Origin: an uncultured Bacteroidales bacterium
GTDB taxonomy: Bacteria; Bacteroidota; Bacteroidia; Bacteroidales; UBA932
Direction: 5' to 3'
Length of the DNA stretch: 64,000 nt
Assembly (NCBI GenBank): GCA_900318955.1
Contig: ONMJ01000001.1
Location: 84,656-148,655 of the forward strand
Shown here: positions 8,930 through 15,067 of the stretch, piece after piece
Numbering within the stretch: the stretch's first letter is position 1
How the letters are laid out: each line of letters opens with the position of its first letter
Notes under the pieces: model-generated
Told to the model about the DNA's origin: nothing
Seen by the model: only the letters and a program-made list of their open reading frames with translations
The model's database searches: none
Made by a program: the position numbers and the translations under genes

Positions 8930-9074
8930 AATATTCCGGGGCGAAAACATGCCTCTCCGCCCCCAAGTGCATGAACAACTAATATTCCGGGGCGAAAACA
9001 TGCCTCTCCGCCCCCAAGTGCATGAACAACTAATATTCCGGGGCGAAAACATGCCTCTCCGCCCCCAAGTGCAT
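8930..9074. repeat. Three tandem copies of a 51-base repeat
   Basis: Copies start at 8930, 8981 and 9032 with AATATTCCGGGGCGAAAACA. The first two run the full 51 bases to ATGAACAACT, and the third stops matching after GCAT at 9074. They are identical over the shared part. Each unit contains GGGGCG...CGCCCC, able to form a small hairpin. Confidence 0.93.
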
Positions 9075-9173
9075 CGTCGAACGTCAGAGGATGGTAAAAC
9101 TTATGGCTTCACGCCCTCCCTCTTATAGTCAGAAATATCAATTTACCGAGAATAATATCCATGGCCGTTTGCC

Positions 9174-9200
9174 GTACACCCAAGAGGAACCATGGTGTAC
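9174..9200. repeat. Short inverted repeat GTACACC/GGTGTAC
   Basis: GTACACC at 9174-9180 and GGTGTAC at 9194-9200 with a 13-base loop. First of three elements with CCGTACAC(C)-type arms. Confidence 0.7.
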
Positions 9201-9222
9201 AAGAAGTAATCTGAAGTATTTG

Positions 9223-9253
9223 CCGTACACCCACAGCCTAGCTCTGTGTACGG
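9223..9253. repeat. Short inverted repeat CCGTACAC/GTGTACGG
   Basis: Eight-base perfect arms at 9223-9230 and 9246-9253 with a 15-base loop; same arm family as the elements at 9174 and 9794. Confidence 0.75.
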
Positions 9254-9300
9254 AAAAGACAAAACCAACCAAGAATGTCAATATTCCAATATCCTTCCCC

Positions 9301-9328
9301 GTGCCACCGGAGGGGTATTTCGTGGCAC
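9301..9328. repeat. Short inverted repeat GTGCCAC/GTGGCAC
   Basis: Seven-base perfect arms at 9301-9307 and 9322-9328 around 14 bases ending GGTATTTC. The element at 9753-9780 has the same arms and spacing, and a degenerate relative lies at about 8850-8895. Confidence 0.8.
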
Positions 9329-9578
9329 TGAAGGGCAATTTTCATAAGCATTGAAGCCTGCTTGTCGAAGGATTAATACTCAATCACTTCTAGATTTTTC
9401 CCTACCCCCGCCACCCTAGGGAAGAAGTCATATATCGCTGATATGTAGCAAGATACAGGGCAGGAGCTGCAGACTTGCCAGCGCGTTTATATTGCCGGCG
9501 AGTGCATGCCTCTCTCTTTCCAATTCCATCACGAGTCTTTTACGTTTCTGGAGCAAGGCTTTTCCACCTTCTCTGTTC

Positions 9579-9605
9579 CAGGTCTACTTTCAGAGGGGTG
9601 ACCTG
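9579..9605. repeat. Short inverted repeat CAGGTC/GACCTG
   Basis: Six-base arms at 9579-9584 and 9600-9605, preceded by TTC and followed by TCACAAT, as in the related element at 9675-9703. Confidence 0.6.
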
Positions 9606-9674
9606 TCACAATCAGATTTGGCTGAAACGGCTTTCGAAGGCCTTGTAAGGCCGATTATGTCATTCTTTCATGTT

Positions 9675-9703
9675 CCAGGTCCCCGACCTAAAAAGAGACC
9701 TGG
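9675..9703. repeat. Short inverted repeat CCAGGTC/GACCTGG
   Basis: Seven-base perfect arms at 9675-9681 and 9697-9703 followed by CACAAT; a second member of the 9579 family. Confidence 0.7.
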
Positions 9704-9752
9704 CACAATGCTGGTCCGTCACTCGTGTCAATTCATTCATTTCTGTCTTCCC

Positions 9753-9780
9753 GTGCCACAGGGAGTGTGTTTCGTGGCAC
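9753..9780. repeat. Short inverted repeat GTGCCAC/GTGGCAC, second copy
   Basis: Seven-base perfect arms at 9753-9759 and 9774-9780 with a 14-base loop ending TGTTTC; same design as the 9301 element. Confidence 0.8.
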
Positions 9781-9793
9781 CGAAGAGGCGTTG

Positions 9794-9833
9794 TGGTGTA
9801 CGGAAAGGGTCTGGAGCGAGTCGCCGTACACCA
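9794..9833. repeat. Ten-base inverted repeat TGGTGTACGG/CCGTACACCA
   Basis: Perfect arms at 9794-9803 and 9824-9833 with a 20-base loop; the longest member of the CCGTACACC family. Confidence 0.8.
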
Positions 9834-9901
9834 TAAGGGTGTTTTCCGGCGCTGGGGGAAGCGGAGGGAGTGCGTGAAGGAGAGATAATGATATTATTTT
9901 G

Positions 9902-9909
9902 TATCTTTG
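9902..9909 (+). promoter_or_regulatory. Probable -7 element for the EamA gene
   Basis: TATCTTTG matches TAnnTTTG and lies 22 bases before the ATG at 9932. It also shows that the in-frame ATG at 9899 is upstream of transcription and not the start. Confidence 0.55.
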
Positions 9910-9931
9910 CACCCCATTTATCGCGAAGGAT

Positions 9932-10840
9932 ATGCCAACTGATCGGGAAATAAAGAAAAAACGTTTTATCGGGTATTGCGCCGGCATCATTGCCGGAATC
10001 TCATATGGGACTAATCCTCTTTTTGCAAAACCTTTGCTGGAGAGTGGTGTCCCTGTTCCGGTCATGCTCTTTTTCCGATATGGGATTTCGGCTCTTCTGC
10101 TTGGGGGCTGGATGCTTTTTAGGCGGGAAGCTTTCCATGTCAGTCGGCGAGAGCTGTCCCTCCTCTCTGTACTTGGACTATTATTTGCCTTCAGCAGCAT
10201 TTTCCTCTTCGTCTCCTACGAGTTCATCCCTTCCGGGCTTGCAACTACGCTGGTGTATTTATATCCGGTGTTCGTCGCACTCATAATGGTCTTTCTCCGC
10301 TTCTATCCAGGCTGGCAGACGTGGCTGTCGATCATTGCTACTTTTGTAGGTATCCTTTTGCTCTCCAAGCCTTCAGGAGATGCTGCCATAAAGCCTCTTG
10401 GGATCGTCCTTGCCGTAGCTTCGGCGCTCAGTTATGCTCTATATCTTGTAATTGTCAATAGAAGCCGTCTCATTAAACATGTCTCAGAGCATACCCTCAC
10501 ATTTTATGCCCTCTTGACGGGAACATGTTTGTTTGCAGCGATTCGCCTTTTTCAGGGGGGAAGCATGCTCCAAGGAGTCAATACCGCCGGGGATTGGCTC
10601 AATCTGCTTGGATTGGCTATAGCTCCCACGATGATTTCCCTACTTACCCTTGCAGTGTCTTCCCGCTATATCGGGCCAACCAAGACATCTGTGCTCGGAG
10701 TGTTTGAACCGCTTACCGCCATCATGATAGGAACGGTCATGTTTGGAGAGCCCCTGACGGCAAAAATGATCATAGGTGTGGCCATCTGTATCGCTGCCGT
10801 GGTGTTCATGATCCTTAAACCCGGCAGGGCGGGGAAGTAG
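9932..10840 (+). CDS. EamA/DMT family transporter
   Basis: This is an inner-membrane drug/metabolite exporter of unknown substrate. The 302-residue protein has ten hydrophobic segments in two EamA halves: roughly 10-145, with SYGTNPLFAKPL in helix 1 and the SGLATTLVYLYPVFVAL segment, and 155-295, with the PTMISLLTLAVSSRYIGPTKTSV region and FEPLTAIMIG. The start at 9932 was chosen because it follows the -7 box at 9902. It reads toward the DUF4252 operon and shares a terminator region with it. Confidence 0.88.
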   Translation: MPTDREIKKKRFIGYCAGIIAGISYGTNPLFAKPLLESGVPVPVMLFFRYGISALLLGGWMLFRREAFHVSRRELSLLSVLGLLFAFSSIFLFVSYEFIPSGLATTLVYLYPVFVALIMVFLRFYPGWQTWLSIIATFVGILLLSKPSGDAAIKPLGIVLAVASALSYALYLVIVNRSRLIKHVSEHTLTFYALLTGTCLFAAIRLFQGGSMLQGVNTAGDWLNLLGLAIAPTMISLLTLAVSSRYIGPTKTSVLGVFEPLTAIMIGTVMFGEPLTAKMIIGVAICIAAVVFMILKPGRAGK

Positions 10841-10842
10841 CC

Positions 10843-10886
10843 TGGAGAGCCGATCTCTTAAAAGTAGGCAGGTCTCCCTCTTTTTT
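10843..10886 (+). terminator. Possible terminator between EamA gene and DUF4252 operon
   Basis: GGAGAGCC (from 10844) can pair with GGTCTCC (10871-10877) with one bulge, then CTC and six T. The loop is large (about 20 bases), so confidence is moderate. Confidence 0.5.
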
Positions 10887-11373
10887 AATCGGCGGCGGCC
10901 TCTGCTATTGCGGCTTCAAGCTTTTCCCTTTCGATTTCTCCGTCAATTGAAATGAAGGAGATATCTTCTCCGGATTTAGAAAGCATCACAAAGCCTTTCA
11001 CAATCTTGTCGGTCCCGACAGTGAACATCCTTGTCGCTTCACCGTTTTCCTTAGCTTCCATCAAAAGCTCATATTGGCCTTTCTTAACAAATTTCTCTGC
11101 CGTTGAGTAAATGCCATCTCCTATCTTCGGATCTGAGGTGTTGAGGATGTAGAGGCCATTCATTGATTTGATTACGCTTGCCAGATTGACCTTATCGTCT
11201 CCAATATTGATATCTGGGATCCTTCCAATGAGTCGGAACATTGCAGGAGAGATGTAGACAGCTTCGACGCCGTCCATATCTGAATACTTTTTATAAATGG
11301 ACTTTCCGTCCTGCGCCGATGCGCTTATGCCCAAAATGAGAAGGGCGGCGATTGCCATGAAGATCTTTTTCAT
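10885..11373 (-). CDS. DUF4252 protein, secreted
   Basis: A 162-residue protein with a signal peptide (MKKIFMAIAALLILGISASAQ, 21 residues; cleavage after SAQ) and a DUF4252 domain covering nearly all the rest. Family blocks include SPAMFRLIG near 43-51, the YELLMEAK block and the C-terminal FISIDGEIEREKLEAA. The function of the family is unknown; members recur beside ECF sigma factors in Bacteroidetes. It is the last gene of the four-gene operon that starts at 12724, 4 bases after the putative anti-sigma gene. Confidence 0.85.
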   Translation of the reverse strand: MKKIFMAIAALLILGISASAQDGKSIYKKYSDMDGVEAVYISPAMFRLIGRIPDINIGDDKVNLASVIKSMNGLYILNTSDPKIGDGIYSTAEKFVKKGQYELLMEAKENGEATRMFTVGTDKIVKGFVMLSKSGEDISFISIDGEIEREKLEAAIAEAAAD

Positions 11374-11377
11374 TGTC

Positions 11378-11746
11378 TTATCGGTTATTATTTAATACTT
11401 TGTTTATCCTTCTGTCTATCATTTCCTGTGATGATTCTACCACCTCGGCCGAGTTCTCGACGGCGTTTCCTATCTTACTTAGAGTTTTCTCAATCTCTAC
11501 ATAGGCAAGATAGGGATCGGAGAAGGTATCTTTCAGCCCATTATGGGTATTCTGCCAGATGCCTACGCCAAGGAGGATTGCAAGTGAAGCGGCTATTCCT
11601 ATAGCTCCGGCTCTTATCTGGCGCTGCTTCCTTATAAGACCGCTTGCCCTTGAGGCTAATCCGGAAGGGACCGGAATTGTCTCATCCAGAGAGACTTTTT
11701 CAAGATCCCCAAGTGACATTTTCTCTATTTGTTCAATGCTTTTCAT
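11378..11746 (-). CDS. Putative anti-sigma factor, single-pass membrane protein
   Basis: The 122-residue protein has a cytosolic N-terminus of about 45 residues (MKSIEQIEKMSLGDLEKVSL), one transmembrane helix (about 47-63, AIGIAASLAILLGVGIW) and a periplasmic tail with a helical segment near 85-120. The layout and the 14-base overlap with the ECF sigma gene suggest an anti-sigma factor. It does not show the zinc-binding HxxxCxxC motif, so the identification is from context. Confidence 0.65.
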   Translation of the reverse strand: MKSIEQIEKMSLGDLEKVSLDETIPVPSGLASRASGLIRKQRQIRAGAIGIAASLAILLGVGIWQNTHNGLKDTFSDPYLAYVEIEKTLSKIGNAVENSAEVVESSQEMIDRRINKVLNNNR

Positions 11747-12221
11747 CTTTCAGCAGCTTTTTAATTTTATTCCTTGCCATACTCATCTGGACCCTTACGC
11801 TCAGCTCGCTCATCCCGGTCCCTTTGGCTATTTCTTTGTTCGTCTTTCCTTCGAATATCCTCATTTTCAGGACCTTCCCTTGTCCTGGCGGAAGAGTGTC
11901 AATAGCCTCAAGCACTTCCGAGATTCCTTCTGAGGCAATAATTCCGCTGTCAGGAGGAGGATCTCCCGGGATGGAGTCATCCGGCTCTCCGCTTTTCTTT
12001 TTCTTCCGAATCCTGTCGATGCAGATGTTTCTAATAAGGAGGATTCCATACGCGGAGGGATTCTTAATCTCATCCAACATGTCCCTCAATCCCCATAGTT
12101 TAACATACAGGTCCTGGACAGCGTCATCGGCATCATCTCTGTCTTCCAGAAGATACCAGGCGACCCGATAGAACCTTGCCTGCAAGGGTATCCAGACGTT
12201 ATGGAACTGAGTCTCCGTCAT
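11733..12221 (-). CDS. ECF-type RNA polymerase sigma factor
   Basis: A 162-residue sigma-70 family protein with region 2 at about 10-75 (YLLEDRDDADDAVQDLYVKL, then IRNICIDRIRKKK) and region 4 at about 105-157 (LPPGQGKVLKMRIFEGKTNK, then a helix-turn-helix with MSELSVRVQMSMARNKIKKL). There is no sigma region 3. It sits between a DUF4252 gene (ATGA overlap at 12218-12221) and the putative anti-sigma gene, and probably controls its own operon. Confidence 0.93.
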   Translation of the reverse strand: MTETQFHNVWIPLQARFYRVAWYLLEDRDDADDAVQDLYVKLWGLRDMLDEIKNPSAYGILLIRNICIDRIRKKKKSGEPDDSIPGDPPPDSGIIASEGISEVLEAIDTLPPGQGKVLKMRIFEGKTNKEIAKGTGMSELSVRVQMSMARNKIKKLLKDEKH

Positions 12222-12724
12222 TGATTGTCAGCTTGTTTCATAAGAAGGTCGATCTGATCCAGCCGGATTTTTCCGATAACGCTGATAAGAGTGCCATCTT
12301 CCTCACTATGAAGAATGAAATCCTTGAGTATGGATCCGTCTTCGGAGAGAATGCCGAATATCTTGACATGATCCCCATCGTCTTTAGCTTCCATCAAAAG
12401 GTCTTCCTCGGAAAGGATTTTGGACACTTTGCGGGAGAATTCGCTCTTTACCTGAGGCTCCGCATCGTCATAATCGACAATAGTTATCCTTTTGATTCCT
12501 TTAAGCATCTCCTTTACTGCCTTGGCATCTTCATCCCCATCTGAGTAGAATGCTGCAATTTTCAAGAGGTTCAGCATAGGGCGGCGAATATTTAGCACCT
12601 CAATGCCCTCCTGGCCCTTGTATGAGTTGACCAAAGCTTGGAGCCTTGTATTCTTTCCTATGGCATTCATGCTGCCACAGACGGTCAGAATCGACAGAAT
12701 GAGAAGAATTACCTTTTTTTTCAT
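12218..12724 (-). CDS. DUF4252 protein, secreted (second copy)
   Basis: A 168-residue signal-peptide protein (MKKKVILLILSILTVCGSMNAIG). It resembles the DUF4252 protein at the other end of the operon: a block after the mature start (QEGIEVLNIRRPMLNLLK), a central EEDLLMEAKDDGDHVKIFG matching YELLMEAKENGEATRMFT, and a C-terminal SVIGKIRLDQIDLL. The ATG at 12724 was chosen over 12745 because it begins the signal peptide. It is the first gene of the operon and overlaps the sigma gene by 4 bases. Confidence 0.82.
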   Translation of the reverse strand: MKKKVILLILSILTVCGSMNAIGKNTRLQALVNSYKGQEGIEVLNIRRPMLNLLKIAAFYSDGDEDAKAVKEMLKGIKRITIVDYDDAEPQVKSEFSRKVSKILSEEDLLMEAKDDGDHVKIFGILSEDGSILKDFILHSEEDGTLISVIGKIRLDQIDLLMKQADNQ

Positions 12725-12737
12725 ATCTATACATTTA

Positions 12738-12784
12738 CGGCTCATTATCGAGCCTTTCCGAGAATAAGACGAGGTAATGAGCCG
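12738..12784. promoter_or_regulatory. Ten-base inverted repeat before the ECF operon
   Basis: CGGCTCATTA (12738-12747) and TAATGAGCCG (12775-12784) are perfect complements separated by 27 bases. They lie between the end of the CPBP protease gene (12810) and the start of the ECF operon (12724). The pair could be an operator, a 5' leader hairpin or a terminator without a T-run. No TAnnTTTG box is present here, in keeping with an alternative sigma promoter. Confidence 0.6.
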
Positions 12785-12809
12785 AATGTTAAAAGGAAAT
12801 TCAAAAAAA

Positions 12810-13697
12810 TTAAAGGTCGGATGCCATTATCCTGTCATGCCCCCTGTCATAGAGCCAGATGCTGAGTATAACAAGAGCAATCGCGATGAATCCGCTCACT
12901 CCTGTCATACCGACAGTGAGGTCGTTTCCACCTTTTATCAGGAACAATGTAGTTCCTGCGATTGCATTGACTACGCCGTGAATGAGAGCCGCAGGAATGA
13001 CAGAACCGGTCTTAAGAACGAAATAAAGTTCTATTGTACCCATCAGGATGCAGAAAATGCACATCATACCCACTCCTGCGACAGGGTGCAGGGGATAATT
13101 ATGACCCATAAGGATTAGCGGAGCGTGCCAGATGCCCCATACAAATCCAATGAAAAGAGCCGCTTTCCAGAAGCTCTTTCCACGAAGGGCGTCGACCATG
13201 TAGTTTCTCCATCCATATTCTTCTCCGAAGGCCAAAACCGCATTGATGGTGCAGCCGGCAAGAAGACCGCTGAAAAGAGTCCCAACAATCATAAGGGCGG
13301 GGGAGACGCTGGTAAACTGCTCCCGGACGGCGTCAGCAGCTGCTCCTTCGAGACCTGATGAGGCTATTATGTTTTCCACGTTGGGCTCCAACTTAGCTCC
13401 CGGGACAAGAGTGCTGACGAGAATAGAAAGAAGTAGGATTACATATGGAATTACTATGGCCACAATCCAAGCCCAGGAGAACTTGAAATTCAGTAATCCT
13501 GTGCTTAAAGGAGAGACTTTTCTGATCTTCTGAAGTAGGAGCGCCGTTATCAGCGGCAGGAACATATAGAGGACCGAAATCGACTGCAGCAACGCCGGGT
13601 TCTCAGAAAGCCCATTGCCAACTATCGCATAGAATATGCCGAATACCGCCCAAGAAACGCCGCAAACGGCTAAAGCGAAGATTATTGCTTTTTTCAT
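12810..13697 (-). CDS. CPBP family intramembrane metalloprotease
   Basis: A CAAX-protease/bacteriocin-processing (Abi) type membrane enzyme. The 295-residue protein has about eight hydrophobic segments and the three conserved motifs: EEYGWR (Glu159, Glu160, Arg164), WGIWH (His191) and HGVVN (His240, Asn244). The substrate cannot be predicted. Its ATG overlaps the stop of the DUF1080 lipoprotein gene (ATGA at 13694-13697), so it is the second gene of that operon. Confidence 0.9.
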   Translation of the reverse strand: MKKAIIFALAVCGVSWAVFGIFYAIVGNGLSENPALLQSISVLYMFLPLITALLLQKIRKVSPLSTGLLNFKFSWAWIVAIVIPYVILLLSILVSTLVPGAKLEPNVENIIASSGLEGAAADAVREQFTSVSPALMIVGTLFSGLLAGCTINAVLAFGEEYGWRNYMVDALRGKSFWKAALFIGFVWGIWHAPLILMGHNYPLHPVAGVGMMCIFCILMGTIELYFVLKTGSVIPAALIHGVVNAIAGTTLFLIKGGNDLTVGMTGVSGFIAIALVILSIWLYDRGHDRIMASDL

Positions 13698-14977
13698 AAA
13701 GTCTTGATGTGAATGTTTCTCCAGCGGACCTTGATACCGCCGCCGTCATGGATTTGGAGAGCAATACGGCCCCGTCCCTTGCCGACTTTGGCGTCGGTGA
13801 GATCAGTCATGGGCTCGCCATTGAGGAAGGTCTGGATGCGGTCTCCTTCTGCGATAATTCTCATTGTGTTCCACTCTCCTTCTTTAAGGATGTTCTCTTT
13901 CTCGTCCGGAATTCTCCAAAGCCATCCGCGGCCATAGGATTCATAGATGCCTGCCGTATCATGGTTCTTGGGAGCGACTTCGACCTGCCAGCCGTTGACC
14001 TTCACAGGAGGCTCTACAAATGAGCGGAAGAATACTCCTGAGTTGCCGTCAGCTTCCTGGAGGAACTCAAGGGTAAGGTCGAAATCGTCATAATAGTCTG
14101 TCGTAGCAAGATAGCCGTAGGTGTTGTCAGGGCCGCTGGCGCAGATAAGGTCGCCATCCTCGACATACCAGAGATCGGTCCCATAAAGGTCCCATCCAGT
14201 GAGGTCTTTTCCGTTGAAAAGATCCTTCTCAATGGTCTTGGAGGGCAATTCCTTGATCTTGATGTTGCGGAACCATGCAGGATAACCGTGGTCCTGGAGG
14301 CAGATGTGGCCGGTCCTGGAGAGACCATATTCAGGAGCATTCTCCCACTTGCCGGAGTTCTTGCGCGCGTACCAGTCGGGAGTCCATGCATCGAACTCGA
14401 CCGTGACCTCTCCATTGAGAAGATAGGTGACATGACCATTGTCGAAGATGATTTCAGAGGAGTTCCATTCGCCTGCCGGGTTGAGCTTCCTTGCATCAAA
14501 GTCAGGAACATACATGGCGTAATCAACAGCGCAGCGCTGCCACTGCTCAAGAGGGTATCCATTGACCTCCTCCCAATTCTCATCGTCAATGAGCTGGTAT
14601 TCCGGCCCGGTGACGTAAGGAACCTTGAAGGCAGGGTTCTCAACTACATGATAGAGCATGCCGCTGTTACCTCCACGGGAGATTTTCCACTCCCATTTCA
14701 GGTCAAAATTGGTGTATTCCTTGTCGGTAACGATGTAACCGCTTGCATCGCTTCCTTCGCCTTCCGCGAGGATACACCCATCCTCGACTTTCCAGGGGCC
14801 GGTCAGCTCAGTGCCGCCGAAATCCCTCCAACCGTTGAGTGATTCACCATCAAAAAGAAGTTGCCATCCCTCAGCTTTCTCCTTGGAAGTCAATTGGTTC
14901 GCTTTTTCAGAACATGCCCCTAGGCAAAGAAGGGCCACAGCAGCTGCTGCAAAATGGATTAGAAGTGTCTTTTTCAT
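13694..14977 (-). CDS. Lipoprotein with two DUF1080 (3-keto-disaccharide hydrolase-like) domains
   Basis: The 427-residue protein starts with a lipoprotein signal ending LGAC (Cys22). Two concanavalin-like DUF1080 domains follow, about 38-225 and 235-427. Each opens with the same block (LLFDGESLNGW; DLFNGKDLTGW), then a W-x-VEDG segment and a GNSG motif (GGNSGMLYH; GNSGVFFRS). Some DUF1080 proteins hydrolyse 3-keto-glycosides, so a role in cleaving oxidised sugars is plausible. The divergent FAD oxidoreductase gene and the overlapping CPBP gene are its neighbours. Confidence 0.88.
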   Translation of the reverse strand: MKKTLLIHFAAAAVALLCLGACSEKANQLTSKEKAEGWQLLFDGESLNGWRDFGGTELTGPWKVEDGCILAEGEGSDASGYIVTDKEYTNFDLKWEWKISRGGNSGMLYHVVENPAFKVPYVTGPEYQLIDDENWEEVNGYPLEQWQRCAVDYAMYVPDFDARKLNPAGEWNSSEIIFDNGHVTYLLNGEVTVEFDAWTPDWYARKNSGKWENAPEYGLSRTGHICLQDHGYPAWFRNIKIKELPSKTIEKDLFNGKDLTGWDLYGTDLWYVEDGDLICASGPDNTYGYLATTDYYDDFDLTLEFLQEADGNSGVFFRSFVEPPVKVNGWQVEVAPKNHDTAGIYESYGRGWLWRIPDEKENILKEGEWNTMRIIAEGDRIQTFLNGEPMTDLTDAKVGKGRGRIALQIHDGGGIKVRWRNIHIKTL

Positions 14978-15027
14978 TATGATAGGTTTTATGTTGAATA
15001 ATTCTTAATGCTCTTGCAAGTTAAGGA

Positions 15028-15059
15028 TTTGGAAGGACTTAAACAAATTACTACATTTG
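15028..15059 (+). promoter_or_regulatory. Bacteroidetes-type promoter for the FAD oxidoreductase gene
   Basis: TTTG (15028-15031), 20 bases of spacing, TACATTTG (15052-15059). The ATG at 15068 follows within 9 bases, giving a very short leader and ruling out the upstream ATG at 15008 as the start. Confidence 0.75.
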
Positions 15060-15067
15060 TTAGTGTT

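Larger units (their letters stand above)
8600..9898. other. Repeat-filled intergenic region of about 1.3 kb, no credible gene
   Basis: No open frame here has a recognisable protein. The stretch holds the 72-base tandem pair, the 51-base triple repeat and at least six short palindromes in three arm families (GTGCCAC/GTGGCAC, CCGTACACC/GGTGTACGG and CCAGGTC/GACCTGG). Short open frames on both strands at 8807-9128 exist only because the 51-base period is a multiple of three without stops. Confidence 0.8.

Noticed and set aside
8930..9074. Possible CRISPR array
   Set aside because: The 51-base units are directly adjacent and identical with no variable spacers, and no cas genes are near.
8807..9128. 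Repeat-protein genes on both strands over the 51-base repeats
   Set aside because: The frames stay open only because the period is divisible by three; the products mirror each other on the two strands and have no family.
8170..9900. Genomic island or prophage integrated at tRNA-Glu
   Set aside because: No integrase and no second copy of the tRNA 3' end in the window; housekeeping rpmE2 follows directly.
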